Of a stretch of DNA of 64,000 nucleotides, positions 45,901 through 53,800 are shown in pieces. This DNA comes from Colius striatus (Eukaryota > Chordata > Aves > Coliiformes > Coliidae): contig NC_084763.1 in the NCBI RefSeq assembly GCF_028858725.1, forward strand, positions 22,067,501-22,131,500. Reading direction: 5' to 3'. The notes under the pieces are model-generated. The model worked only from the letters and a program-made list of their open reading frames with translations, was not told where the DNA came from and made no database searches. Positions within the stretch are counted from its first letter, which is position 1. Each line of letters begins with the position of its first letter. Made by a program: the position numbers and the translations under genes.

Positions 45901-48046
45901 GACACGAGGGGGTTGAAGACTGCGATGGGAAGGATTTTGGATATTTGACATGTAGAACATATCTTCCTGGGTGTGTATGAGCCATCTTCTCTTTGGTTTG
46001 TTTCTATTTTTTTGAGGGGGGAAGGTTGTTTCTTTTTACCAGCTTTAAAACAGAAAAATATTGCCCAATTAACTCCTACCACTGCAGGCGGGGGGGAGAA
46101 AGAGTCTATCAGATTATTTCCACATATCGATTGACTCTAAGAGCTAAATCTCTTCTCTCCAGTAATAAGCACATGCCTCTTACTGTACAATAGGAATGAA
46201 GGTCACATAGATGTACATTTGACAATTGCTTGCAAAGATTTCCTCCTTTGATGAAATTACCATAGCATTGATGGTCACCCACAGCATACCCAGAGTAGGA
46301 AAGCCCATGAGAAGGAAATGATCAGATTTAGGGGAAAAATCCAAACCAAACCCAAACCACAGCCTCCAGCTGACCTCCTGTTGCCTTTACCGTTAATGGG
46401 TACTCCAGGGGTATCTCTACTTCTGAATAAACTGGTCATCTATCAGCCTTTCTAAAGACCAGGAAATGCACTCAACAGCAGATGCAAAGCCATGCATCTG
46501 CTTACCAATGTCTTTCATTTAAAACATCTGCTTATTGTTGACTTGCCTTCTCTGCCTTTGTTTAAGCAGCTTCCTCTGGTCAGCATTTTGCTTCCAAGAG
46601 GCAGTACCTCTATTTAACTGTCAGGTATTGTTACTGGCTAACAGGAAACATTTAATTTGCAAATGAAATTATGTACAGAGACCTCATCATTCATGGAAGA
46701 ATAATGTGCTAATTGACAGAAATAAGAAACCGCAGGATGTCTTTGTAAATCAAGTGCTGTGCTAATCCTTCCACTACAATTGTTGGAGCACTCCTGGTGT
46801 AAGAGGTTACTAAAATCTAGACCAGCAAATCTGACAACCTGGAACAATTTACAGAGGTCTCATCTTCAGACAATGTGGAGCTGTTTTCTACTGTGAAAAC
46901 TATTCCCCTCTCAGAGTTTGAAGTCTGGTGACAAAAATGGCACAGGAAAAGCTTGAGAAAATTTTATAAATGTCACTTTTAATGTAAAATCAAGTTGTGA
47001 AGAGCAACTGAGATCCTTTATTTTTGTGTGTGCAGTCAGTAATTGTCTGCTAAACTGAAGAAAAAGCTGTGAATCATGAGTAAAATGGGATAAGTATGTG
47101 AGCATAGCAGTTCTATGGGACTTTGATCCCAAGGCACCCGTTCCTCCAATAACTCTGTTCCCATTTTCTGTGCTATCCAGCTACCATATACCTCCTCATA
47201 TTTCACATCATATTTCACCTTCCCTTCAGAATTTACATTGGTTTTCTGAGAATGTGGGTTATGCAAGGACCTACTTTTCAGGACCTGCTTAGTGGCTGCC
47301 TTAGCTACAGTTTGTGGATTATCTGATGAATGGGTTATTTAGACATACACTATCAACAAACAGTCATCAAAATGCTTATTTTATTAATGAGTCTGATCAG
47401 GTCTTTGGTAGGTAAGGTCACTGCAACTCAGTTTAAGTCAGTAAAGAGAGAAAATCCCCGTTTTCCATTAGTTTCCGAGGACCTTTTCTTTTTGTTTGTT
47501 TGTTTTAAATTGTTTCAAAGGTAGGCATTTATCACTATCATTATTTCAAACACATGAAAAATAAGTTAAAGGACAGGCACAGTCACGCCTGCTGGAGCTA
47601 TTGGAAGTAACTGGAAAAGCACTTCACTCAGAGCCTCAGATATTTCATTACGCAGCTCCTGTGGGCGAGCGGCGGTGCATCATATACCCACCCCCAAGTA
47701 ACATGCAAGTCCCACCACCAACAGGGATCTTATTTTTTTAAATTGACTTCACTGGGAGTTAAATCTTTGCTCAAAGTTTCTCCTGGACTCTTGCTTTGCT
47801 GACAAGGGCAGCACAGTGGAGTACTGATGGAAATAACCATCTTATTTTGGTTGCCATATGTTACCGCACGTGGCGTCTTGCAATGTCCCTCACTCCTACA
47901 GCGAGTCCCATCCAGTAAGCAGAGACTGTGAAGACTATAACTTACTTTGAAACTGAGATAGTCTGTTTTATTTTAGGTCTTACGGAAAATTGCGATGCAC
48001 TTCTTACTGCAACATTGACTCCACACAGTGTCGGTACTTCACATGA
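6830..48046 (+). CDS. COLQ: COLQ: collagen tail subunit of asymmetric acetylcholinesterase (17 coding exons, whole span)
   Basis: This gene encodes the triple-helical collagen that tethers acetylcholinesterase tetramers to the synaptic basal lamina. The join is 6830-6935, 20455-20567, 22358-22462, 25008-25052, 25736-25762, 27287-27358, 29627-29689, 30709-30735, 31392-31436, 32216-32251, 33166-33246, 38004-38100, 39862-40001, 42778-42897, 43532-43652, 45868-45970 and 47977-48046. All introns are GT-AG, all phases agree, and the total of 1371 bases gives 456 residues plus stop. The layout is: signal peptide about 1-23, PRAD about 51-67, collagen 103-291, cysteine-rich C-terminus 292-456. Two heparin-binding BBXB motifs are present: RKGR at 131-134 and KRGK at 236-239. 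In vertebrates the PRAD wraps the AChE T-peptides, the helix binds perlecan, and the C-terminus binds MuSK. Known human COLQ loss causes endplate acetylcholinesterase deficiency. Identity rests on near collinear match to recalled mammalian ColQ, including the long conserved stretches of exons 11 and 14. No frameshift or premature stop is seen. Confidence 0.96.
15060..16060 (-). mobile_element. Avian endogenous retrovirus LTR-like element (solo, old copy)
   Basis: The text resembles a dispersed avian LTR family, with phrases such as 'aacagctcagggaggcaggg', 'gggacacagtcctt', 'ctgctccagcacacctcctc' and 'cctcactgacc'. A reversed AATAAA ('gtttatt' at about 15108) fits minus orientation. No gag, pol or env-like coding was seen, so it is a solo LTR or fragment. 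Exact termini and target-site duplication could not be fixed; related sequence may extend left to about 14880. Family assignment is from memory of such repeats. Confidence 0.6.
15345..15670. repeat. Imperfect tandem repeat (81-96 bp units) inside the LTR-like element
   Basis: The phrase 'tacagcttctg' recurs at 15434, 15515 and 15611. Each copy is followed by a variant of 'atacagggtc...gggacacagtcctt' and ends in 'tggtgtgggttcttcccc'. This gives units of 81 and 96 bases plus a partial unit upstream. The open frames at 15294-15842 (-) and 15415-15624 (+) are by-products of this repeat. Confidence 0.8.
18537..18805 (-). mobile_element. CR1 LINE 3' fragment, reverse orientation
   Basis: It begins with the reversed CR1 terminus 'atcatagaatcatagaatgg', followed by 'agggttggaagggacctcca' and 'gatcatctagtccaacccct'. 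It runs back through 'gggcagcctgttccactgct'. A 20-base unit 'gtgaaatagttttttctta' is duplicated in tandem at about 18726-18765 inside the copy. Confidence 0.95.
20455..20567 (+). CDS. COLQ: COLQ exon 2: proline-rich attachment domain (PRAD)
   Basis: This exon completes codon 36 and encodes residues 37-73. The key segment is [20 protein letters not shown] (residues 50-69), the PRAD that threads through a tetramer of AChE C-terminal T-peptides. Mammalian ColQ, as I recall it, has two adjacent cysteines here; this copy reads Cys51-Arg52 (Arg codon CGC at 20502-20504). There is an extra Cys39. The start is forced: an in-frame TGA lies at 20448-20450, so the AG at 20453-20454 is the only usable acceptor, although its pyrimidine tract is poor. 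The donor is act|gtaagt, phase 0. Confidence 0.93.
20568..22357 (+). other. COLQ: COLQ intron 2
   Basis: This is a GT-AG phase-0 intron of about 1.8 kb. Nothing was recognised within it. Confidence 0.75.
22358..22462 (+). CDS. COLQ: COLQ exon 3: linker and first collagen triplets
   Basis: This exon encodes residues 74-108, starting [12 protein letters not shown] and ending CPAGPPGPQ. It aligns with the mammalian linker (the DM and the Cys before the first Gly-Pro-Pro are shared). The collagen helix starts at Gly103. Cys100 matches the cysteine thought to join the three strands; Cys84 has no mammalian partner that I recall. The acceptor TAG at 22355-22357 is itself an in-frame stop. An alternative AG at 22371-22372 would remove the five residues KLFAQ and fits the expected length less well. 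Confidence 0.9.
22463..25007 (+). other. COLQ: COLQ intron 3
   Basis: This intron is about 2.5 kb with no recognised repeat apart from a short TTA run at about 24480-24499. No extra exon was seen. Confidence 0.7.
25008..25052 (+). CDS. COLQ: COLQ exon 4: collagen, 5 triplets
   Basis: It encodes [15 protein letters not shown] (residues 109-123), five perfect Gly-X-Y triplets in 45 bases. Acceptor tccctag|ggt and donor aaa|gtaagt are both strong. Confidence 0.95.
25053..25735 (+). other. COLQ: COLQ intron 4
   Basis: A 683-base intron with nothing else recognised. Confidence 0.8.
25736..25762 (+). CDS. COLQ: COLQ exon 5: collagen micro-exon, 3 triplets
   Basis: It encodes GEIGRPGRK (residues 124-132) in only 27 bases. 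The final RK joins the GR of exon 6 to make the heparin-binding motif RKGR. Acceptor ctggcag|ggg and donor aag|gtatga. Confidence 0.93.
25763..27286 (+). other. COLQ: COLQ intron 5
   Basis: This 1.5-kb AT-rich intron holds a short tandem duplication at about 26345-26405 ('taataataNacNaaggattttaacacc' twice) and a perfect AT-rich hairpin at 26847-26872, listed separately. Confidence 0.75.
26847..26872. repeat. Perfect 11-bp inverted repeat, AT-rich hairpin
   Basis: The arm 'aataggaatat' at 26847-26857 and its exact reverse complement 'atattcctatt' at 26862-26872 are separated by four T residues. It lies in COLQ intron 5; no function is evident. Confidence 0.8.
27287..27358 (+). CDS. COLQ: COLQ exon 6: collagen, 8 triplets
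   Basis: It encodes residues 133-156, starting [20 protein letters not shown]. The sequence [14 protein letters not shown] is nearly identical to mammalian ColQ. It is 72 bases long, all Gly-X-Y. The acceptor is ttcaag|ggt and the donor aag|gtaagg. Confidence 0.95.
27359..29626 (+). other. COLQ: COLQ intron 6
   Basis: This is a 2.3-kb intron. Nothing was recognised in it. Short frames on either strand have no protein-like features. Confidence 0.7.
29627..29689 (+). CDS. COLQ: COLQ exon 7: collagen, 7 triplets
   Basis: It encodes residues 157-177, starting [20 protein letters not shown], closely matching mammalian ColQ. It is 63 bases long. The donor aag|gtttgt departs from the consensus at intron positions +3 to +5 but is the only GT consistent with phase and family length. 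Confidence 0.94.
29690..30708 (+). other. COLQ: COLQ intron 7
   Basis: A 1.0-kb intron whose 3' half contains one copy (30217-30600) of a 384-bp duplicated segment shared with intron 11. Confidence 0.8.
30217..30600 (+). repeat. 384-bp direct duplication, copy A (intron 7)
   Basis: It runs from 'cctgaatatttttctttatt' to 'gcatttagaagttgatgca'. The same segment, with scattered substitutions and small gaps, is found at 33554-33937. Long identical blocks include 'attaattgtggcatctaagg' and 'cactttcagctactttttat'. It ends about 108 bases before exon 8. Confidence 0.9.
30709..30735 (+). CDS. COLQ: COLQ exon 8: collagen micro-exon, 3 triplets
   Basis: It encodes GFPGTRGEK (residues 178-186) in 27 bases. 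Acceptor ccctttag|ggt, donor aag|gtcagt. The mammalian equivalent, as recalled, is GYPGSRGEK. Confidence 0.93.
30736..31391 (+). other. COLQ: COLQ intron 8
   Basis: A 656-base intron with nothing recognised beyond an A-run at about 30789-30800. Confidence 0.8.
31392..31436 (+). CDS. COLQ: COLQ exon 9: collagen, 5 triplets
   Basis: It encodes [15 protein letters not shown] (residues 187-201), a charged part of the helix, in 45 bases. The acceptor is tctctttccag|gga and the donor cag|gtaatt. Confidence 0.94.
31437..32215 (+). other. COLQ: COLQ intron 9
   Basis: A 779-base intron containing a 20-bp-arm hairpin with an AP-1 motif in each arm (31654-31699), listed separately. Confidence 0.8.
31654..31699. 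repeat. 20-bp inverted repeat with AP-1 motifs in both arms
   Basis: The left arm 'gatgagtcagaggggaattt' (31654-31673) and right arm 'aaatccccctctgactcatc' (31680-31699) pair with one mismatch around a 6-base loop. TGAGTCA (31656-31662) and TGACTCA (31691-31697) both fit the AP-1 consensus TGA[C/G]TCA. Confidence 0.85.
32216..32251 (+). CDS. COLQ: COLQ exon 10: collagen, 4 triplets
   Basis: It encodes [12 protein letters not shown] (residues 202-213) in 36 bases. PGMLGQK is identical to mammalian ColQ as recalled. Acceptor tttgcag|gga, donor aaa|gtaagt. Confidence 0.95.
32252..33165 (+). other. COLQ: COLQ intron 10
   Basis: A 914-base intron with nothing else recognised. Confidence 0.75.
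33166..33246 (+). CDS. COLQ: COLQ exon 11: collagen, 9 triplets, second heparin-binding site
   Basis: It encodes residues 214-240 in 81 bases. It starts [17 protein letters not shown] and ends GRPGKRGKQ, the most conserved part of the helix. KRGK at 236-239 is the second BBXB heparan-sulfate-binding motif described for ColQ. Acceptor ctaccaag|gga, donor caa|gtatga. Confidence 0.96.
33247..38003 (+). other. COLQ: COLQ intron 11 (4.8 kb)
   Basis: It contains the second copy of the intragenic duplication (33554-33937). A short GT-rich tract follows the donor at about 33280-33300. No other repeat or exon was recognised in the rest of the intron. Confidence 0.75.
33554..33937 (+). repeat. 384-bp direct duplication, copy B (intron 11)
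   Basis: It matches 30217-30600 end to end with the same total length, and differs by scattered substitutions and compensating small gaps. Unlike copy A it is not followed by an exon; the similarity ends at 'agttggtgca'. Confidence 0.9.
38004..38100 (+). CDS. COLQ: COLQ exon 12: collagen, 10 triplets
   Basis: It encodes residues 241-272 and the first base of codon 273. It starts [20 protein letters not shown] and ends in proline-rich triplets GPPGPSGS. Compared with recalled mammalian ColQ there is one extra triplet early and one fewer late. The acceptor is tctcctag|gga; the donor g|gtaaga leaves phase 1. Confidence 0.95.
38101..39861 (+). other. COLQ: COLQ intron 12
   Basis: A 1.8-kb intron with an A-run at about 38509-38521. 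No other repeat or exon was recognised. Confidence 0.75.
39862..40001 (+). CDS. COLQ: COLQ exon 13: end of collagen helix and start of C-terminal domain
   Basis: It completes Gly273 and encodes residues 274-319. The helix is broken by QFSI (274-277), as in mammals (QLIM, recalled). It resumes with [14 protein letters not shown] and ends at Cys292-Leu-Cys294, a cysteine pair likely to cross-link the three chains. The following segment, starting [19 protein letters not shown], corresponds to the mammalian NNPSYGESVYG region. Acceptor tttcctag|gg, donor gcg|gtaagc, phase 0. Confidence 0.95.
40002..42777 (+). other. COLQ: COLQ intron 13
   Basis: A 2.8-kb intron. Overlapping short frames at 40508-41668 on both strands show no protein similarity that I recognise. 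No repeat was identified. Confidence 0.7.
42778..42897 (+). CDS. COLQ: COLQ exon 14: conserved C-terminal domain, first part
   Basis: It encodes residues 320-359, starting [20 protein letters not shown] and ending [14 protein letters not shown]. This is nearly identical to mammalian ColQ and is the clearest single proof of identity. Acceptor gccccag|att, donor cag|gtgaaa, phase 0. Confidence 0.97.
42898..43531 (+). other. COLQ: COLQ intron 14
   Basis: A 634-base intron that ends with a 27-bp tandem duplication close to the exon 15 acceptor. Confidence 0.8.
43446..43499. repeat. 27-bp tandem duplication before exon 15
   Basis: Two adjacent copies start 'gttgctagccaggctgct' at 43446 and 43473 and differ only in the last third. 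They end 32 bases before exon 15, inside the region where the branch point would normally lie. Confidence 0.88.
43532..43652 (+). CDS. COLQ: COLQ exon 15: cysteine-rich repeat 1
   Basis: It encodes residues 360-399 and the first base of codon 400, starting [20 protein letters not shown]. The motif [16 protein letters not shown]...DDC (Cys376, 387, 398) is of the type known from Myxococcus cysteine-rich (DUF4215-like) repeats. Acceptor tgggcag|ctc, donor a|gtaagt, phase 1. Confidence 0.96.
43653..45867 (+). other. COLQ: COLQ intron 15
   Basis: A 2.2-kb intron with nothing else recognised. Confidence 0.75.
45868..45970 (+). CDS. COLQ: COLQ exon 16: cysteine-rich repeat 2
   Basis: It completes Arg400 and encodes residues 401-433 plus two bases of codon 434. 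It reads [20 protein letters not shown] and continues through FGYLTC. Cysteines are 401, 406, 418 and 428. YCGDGxxxEGVEDCD looks like a second, diverged copy of the exon 15 repeat. Acceptor cccctag|ga. The donor gg|gtgtgt is weak but fixed by phase. Confidence 0.95.
45971..47976 (+). other. COLQ: COLQ intron 16
   Basis: A 2.0-kb intron with nothing else recognised. Confidence 0.75.
47977..48046 (+). CDS. COLQ: COLQ exon 17: C-terminus and stop
   Basis: It completes Gly434 and encodes residues 435-456, starting [19 protein letters not shown] and ending RYFT, followed by TGA at 48044-48046. The last three cysteines (441, 445, 452) and the RYFT end match mammalian ColQ. Acceptor tttattttag|g. 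Confidence 0.96.
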
Positions 48047-48783
48047 GGGGAGAGGAGGTGGGTAGCATCCCACATGTAGCAGGGTGCTAGGTGCTACACT
48101 ATCATCTATCCAAGAAGGACTGGGACAAAAAAATCCCCCACCACCTCTGTGTGAAAACAAAGACACATCATGCTGCTGATGGCCATTTTGAGATGTTGTT
48201 CTTGTTTTGTTTTGTTTTGTTTTTTAAACTAAATCAGAATGGAAAAAAATAGGACCACTGCATCCTGTCTTAATCGAGAAATGTCAAACAGTGTTTGCCA
48301 GTAAGATTTTCATGTGGCTGTTGATGGCAGGCTTGCTCTCCATCACAAATGCAACATTAAGCTACTGGAAACTGTGTTTCACTAACCAGGAATATCGTGT
48401 AACAGTTACCTCGACTTAGCACTGTTAAACCTACATGTGAGCTCTTCAGGGTTTATGTCTTTAAGTCTTCTCAGCATAAACACAAAGCATATCTTGGACG
48501 TGGTGTTTATAGAGACTTTATCTTTTACTACAATGTGAACTTTGCAAGTGTATCCACGTGAGAGATGACTTTTGTGACATTAAGGTTAACTATACACCTT
48601 TGTGGGTCAAAGGAGCAGAGACCCTTCAGTATGTGCTTTCAAGATCAGCAAATCAGCCAAAAAATCTGGGTAACTTCACATCAAGTTGAGCTGTTTGTCT
48701 GTGTGTGTGTCTGCACGCACGTGTGGAAGTGCAAGCAGTCACACAAGGCCAGAAACTGCAGACTACAAAGGCCAGATTGGACA

Positions 48784-48789
48784 AATAAA
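48784..48789 (+). terminator. Candidate COLQ polyadenylation signal AATAAA (proximal)
   Basis: A canonical hexamer in 'ggacaaataaactgcg', about 740 bases after the stop codon. Downstream GT-richness is weak. Confidence 0.3.
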
Positions 48790-50785
48790 CTGCGAAATAG
48801 CCAAGGAGCTCTCTGCTAGGAGAAAATCAGACAAGGAGGGAAGATGAAGAAGGAACTTATTTCTGTATTTTTCTCCTCTGCAAGCTGGCTGGGCTCTGCA
48901 TGACCCAAAGGGGCTGGGATAGCATCGGTTACCTGCCTGAAACCACAGCATGACCATGTACAGATTACCTTCACTCTGGTTTCTGCACTGGAAAGTCTTT
49001 TCATTTCCATCCTCTTGCCCACCCCACCGTCGTCATTCAATTATTGATTATACCCTGTGCTCTCTCCCTTCTCTCTCCTCCTCATGGTGTCTGTCTTTGT
49101 GTCTGAAGTACCCCCCCAGTGTACATTCTCACTTTTGTATAGCTGTAAGTCAGATCTTGGAGTTGGGTGTTCATGGATGCTCATTCACGTCGTGTAATGT
49201 ACCCCTGTTCTTGTTTTTCAGAAAGTTTGTTCAACTATATTATCTCTGATAGGAAGCAGAATAATGATACTCTTATTTATTAGCAAGCATTAGAAAGCAA
49301 ATTTCACATGGAAAGCTTATTTAATGTTACGTTGAAAAGAGAAAATGAAACAAAGGATGTGTGGAATTCAGGACTATGAGCCTCAAACCAAGGGGTTATT
49401 TTTTATACAAGCCACTCCATACTGCTTCGTGGTAAGTGCTGTGCATGACTGAAACAACGTGAGTTCTCTGTCCCAGGGACAGCACTGCAGCAGCTACACT
49501 CAGACTAAAAGCTAAACAGAGGTGGATGGTGCATTATGATGATAATACATTAATGCAGTAGAGAAATACATAAACTTTTACCACCTGTATTGAAGACTGT
49601 AATTCTGCATGTCCAGAGTGATACTGGAAATCACCAATTAAACCAAATCAAAATGAATGTACTCTTTGTGGCTATCACTTACCTGGGCTATTTATGTTGC
49701 TACGAAGCCAAGGCACCAGCTCCGTTCAAAATTCTTTTTCTTGTTTTTTGTGGTTGTTGTTTTAAACAGAGGTCTTAATAAGAGATCAAGGAACTACTGG
49801 GGCAAGAAACTTGTCATAAGCTCTGGAATTCTGGGCATTAGCACAGCTGTCAGTGTGCTAGTGAAAGCAGCAGGTTCCGGCAGTGTCACACGAGGCAGGA
49901 GTGTGCATCCAAAGGACAACGAGGCCTCCAGCAGCATATCCTGCTGCCCGGCCCTGGGCTTGGAGACACGTCACCTGAACTCCTCACCTGCTCCAAGAAG
50001 TTCATCTCTGCTTCCCAAAAGGCTGGCAGCTTTGAGAAATTTGGTTGATCCCAGTGGTCTTTCACCTTTGGTTTTAAGTCACGTCATTTTTAAAAGCTCC
50101 TACCTCCAAAGGACATTGAAGTTGCAAAGTGAAGCACACAGAGGGCAGGAAATCTGACCACATAGGTAAAGTTGTACTGTGCTGTACGTGTTCAGGAAGA
50201 GGTGTGTCAGCCTGATCAGAAAACATTGGCAAAACATGGATTTTTTTAATGGACTTCATTAATGTAGGACAATTCAGCATCTTAACAGAAAGCAAGCAAT
50301 GAAAGATATAAGGGGGGAAAAAAAGACAAGAAACAAGTTTCTCCCTGCTATTACCACCATGTTGTCCAGATGACAAAGCATGGGGAAGATACCTAGGAAG
50401 GTGTTAAGTATATATGATTTAAAAGGCCACAGAAAAAAATCTTTCCTCATTTCTGACAGACTTGTTATATCGTTAATTGATGATCCTTCAGCTGGATGGT
50501 GCCTGGTCTGCTGTGAATTATCTTCCCTCCTTCTCTGCCTTTCTTAACACATTATGTTAAGACTGGTTCGAAAGTTAATTGGATTATTTCAGTTCCTTGG
50601 CCTTTTGTAGCAGCAAAAGCTTGTGGGAGAGTTTTCTAACAATTAATATGCGACTCTAGACAAACACAAAACCGGTATGATCTTATGTCATGCACTCTAT
50701 TACATGTAGATTAAAAATCCAGCTTGCACTTAGTATAGAATGAAATACATGTAGCTACCTACTGTGTGTATTAGCAGCTCATGTC

Positions 50786-50791
50786 AATAAA
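50786..50791 (+). terminator. Candidate COLQ polyadenylation signal AATAAA (distal)
   Basis: A canonical hexamer in 'gtcaataaaacatac', followed about 25 bases on by a T/G-containing stretch. It is the better placed candidate for the end of a long 3' UTR. Confidence 0.45.
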
Positions 50792-50805
50792 ACATACTAC
50801 CTTAG

Positions 50806-53800
50806 TTCTACTGTGACCTTATATTCACTTATTTCATTTTGAGTCTAACAATACTGTTTGAAAATGTAATTACTTAGTTTAAGGTACTGGGAAGGGAAAA
50901 AAACCCCAATGCTTTCTCTTCCACACCTCCTGTCTCTCCACATGTGCTGCTGGCCCTGGCTCTGTACAGGTACACCAGGATGCACAGCCCAGGACTCTGT
51001 GTGACTCTGCATCCCTGAGCCCAGTCTTGCCACTGCCTCAGCCCCAAACTGACCCATGCAACATGCCATGTGCAGACCTGTTTGGCTTTCATTGACTTCT
51101 GGTCGCAATCAGGGTCACACAGATTACTTTTAGCAAGGCTTTGGGCTGCAGTCTCAGGATGATCTCCTCTTGCTGTCTCATAATGTACAGACTGGTTTGT
51201 GATTCCTAACAGAGGCTGAGCTGATGGCTGCAAAGCAGAGAGCCATCAGCAGAGAGCTGATGGATAACAGGAATGGCTATGTTAGCACACAGAGTTCCAT
51301 CACTCTCCGCAGCTGCCACCCAGTCTTTGGAAAGAGGCTCCTGCCTTTCTGTAGCAGCTGGCAAGTCTGTCCTCCCAACACTTTGGTGTACAGCAGGGCA
51401 CTCCAGAGAGGGCCATGCTCTCTGTCCCCAGGGGAACTAAAAGTGTGTTGACAGCCAGAGAATGAATGAGTCTTTGAGGTGGTGTATTTTCTGCCCGTCC
51501 TTTCTAAAAGCTCAGCTTCTGTGACATGCACCTCTCTGGCTTCTCAAATGCTTACATCATGTCTCTCCAACTAATTCAAAATTGTTGCTGTCAGCCCTGT
51601 CCTTGCCCATAAATCTGTCCATGCAGCTCATCTCCTCCTTTTTTTGTTCTTATGGTTTCTTTTATTGGTACCAAAGTCCATATCCTTTGTAGCCCCTCCA
51701 AAATCCTGCAACACCCTCACTGCTCTGCAGTCACTGGGTTTCACAGGCTTTTCAGTGTCTCATGACATCCCTTTTCTAACATCTTATGCATATCACAGCC
51801 CTGCAATCATCACAACAAAGGACAGCTTCTTAGAGAAGCTAACGTTGGTCTCTAAGAATAGCATGGTGCAATTCTCATTTTAGTCCCACAGATTTGGACA
51901 AGGGGAGAAGGCATCAGTGGTTTTCCTTTAACTGAGAGTCCCTCAGAACAGGCACTGTCCTTGAGCACCAGCTGATATCAGTAATAACAGTACTAAATTC
52001 CCAATTAGCTGCTTTTGGGCACAATTCAATAGCTTTGGCACTCTGCTGCCACATACAATCACAGCATGTACTAAATAGGGAAGACTAAAAGAAACCCAAG
52101 TGAAGTAAACCAGTCTTGTGCTGTGATTCTTTGATGATACTCAGGTGTATCATACCAGCAAGGCAATGCCACAAGGAGATCTTTAAAGAGGTTTTGGAAA
52201 AATCATGTTATAGCTCAGAAAGAGTGAGGCAACAGGGAGCACTTTGTGACAGACTTTCAAGTTCTTCCTTTGCTAGCTTTTGCCTAAGGAGGTGGATGAG
52301 GCAAAGCAAGGGTCCCTTCCCTGGAAACCAGTTTTTTGCATGCAAATTGCTGAGTTATGTGCTATTGAACTCTGCTCCAGGCAAAGTAAGGAGCTGGCAG
52401 AAAGAAAAACTAAAGCAGGCAACTAGTGAACGTAAAACTGGGATCAGGAATTAGATTCAGAGTAACTGACACTTATTGATCTGGTAAGGGACTGTGCAAC
52501 TTATCTGAATGCTGCCAAACCTTAATCAAAGAGAAAAAAGGAACAAAGCTTAAGCAAATGAGCCATTTTGTGTTTTTATTGAACATGGTCAGTGAAAAAA
52601 ACCTGACAGTATTAATGCATTTGGTTACATACTGGGCAATATGCTCTCTGCTGCAGTTTGGGGTCTTCTGTGCTGAAGGCTGATGTCACTCCAGGCCTGA
52701 AGAGGCCAGAGCAAGGCCTTGGCACATGCTTTCATCGAATCAGCAATTACTGGAGCATTTAGAAGAATGGCCTTGAACCAGCCCAGCCAAGGAAAGGCTG
52801 TGTTGGAAAGAGTAGCCAAGGCAAATTGTATTAGAGGAGTGTACTCCTGCTGGAAATTACATTAGTGGCTGCTTCCCTCCCTGCACCCCCAACAAAATCT
52901 TGGCACTTAAAAAGCACTGACTTATAGCCCTGGCCTTTTAGGCCTTTTAATTCACTCTGACAGTTTCCTGTGCATCTGATGGAGGGTCCAGTTTGGATAC
53001 ACAATTTTCTCAAGTGAGACAATAGGGCTTAAACAGTTGTATTTTGCTGCAGCCTTCCTACCTGCTGCTGACCAGGTGGCCCTCCCTGTGCAGGGTGCTG
53101 CTCAGCATTTTCTTTGGGAAGGAAGGGGAAAGGTAACCTTGGAGCTGAACTCATCAGAGCCTGCCATAGCACAGCCAGGCAGTGCTGCAGGACTCTGAGA
53201 GGAGCCAGAGCCCTTCTGGCCACTGTGCCCAGGGCAGGAAGGGGCCTCGTGCGACATGAGCCCCGCAGCATCTCACAGTTTTCAGGAACAACCGTGTGCC
53301 AGGCTGTCCTCAGAGCCAACGCTACTAGTGGCATCTCCTACAGGACACAGGGAAGGACAAAACACCCTCTGAACTGTTTTGCAGGTGCAGCTGTGAGTCT
53401 GCTCAGCTGGTGGTGCGTGACAACACAGATGCAGAGACTCAATAGAGCAAGAATCTGAGGTAAAGGCAGGATAAGCCAGCCAGGAGGAAGAGGAGGTAAC
53501 ATTAACCTCCTCATACAGCAGTGCATTTAGCATATATTTAGAAACCTGGCAACTGATGACCCTCTCCCAGCCAGTCTAAAGTGTCAGCGTTTAATAAGTG
53601 AACAAACTGACATCAGCATTAAATTCAAGCTGGTCTCAAGATATATGTGCTTGACCCATGTGCCAGGCGTGGCAGGAAGCTTTCAGCATACATCTTGGAG
53701 AGGAGTCTGTCGGGCTTCTCAGCATCCCCTGTGTGGGGTGAGCAGGAGGAGATGACAGTCATTCACTACCACATTCCCAGGGAGAAAAGGCACCCAGTGG

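Larger units (their letters stand above)
48047..50805 (+). other. COLQ: Probable COLQ 3' UTR
   Basis: The sequence after the stop has no gene. A TTTTG simple repeat lies at about 48202-48225. AATAAA signals lie at 48784-48789 and 50786-50791; either or both could end the transcript, giving about 0.75 or 2.75 kb of 3' UTR. The 166-codon frame at 49657-50157 looks like chance. The true end needs transcript data. Confidence 0.5.

Noticed and set aside
49657-50157. 166-codon frame after COLQ with a hydrophobic start
   Set aside because: The hydrophobic run comes from a T-rich tract (ttctttttcttgttttttgt), the rest is unlike any family I know, and it lies in the probable COLQ 3' UTR.
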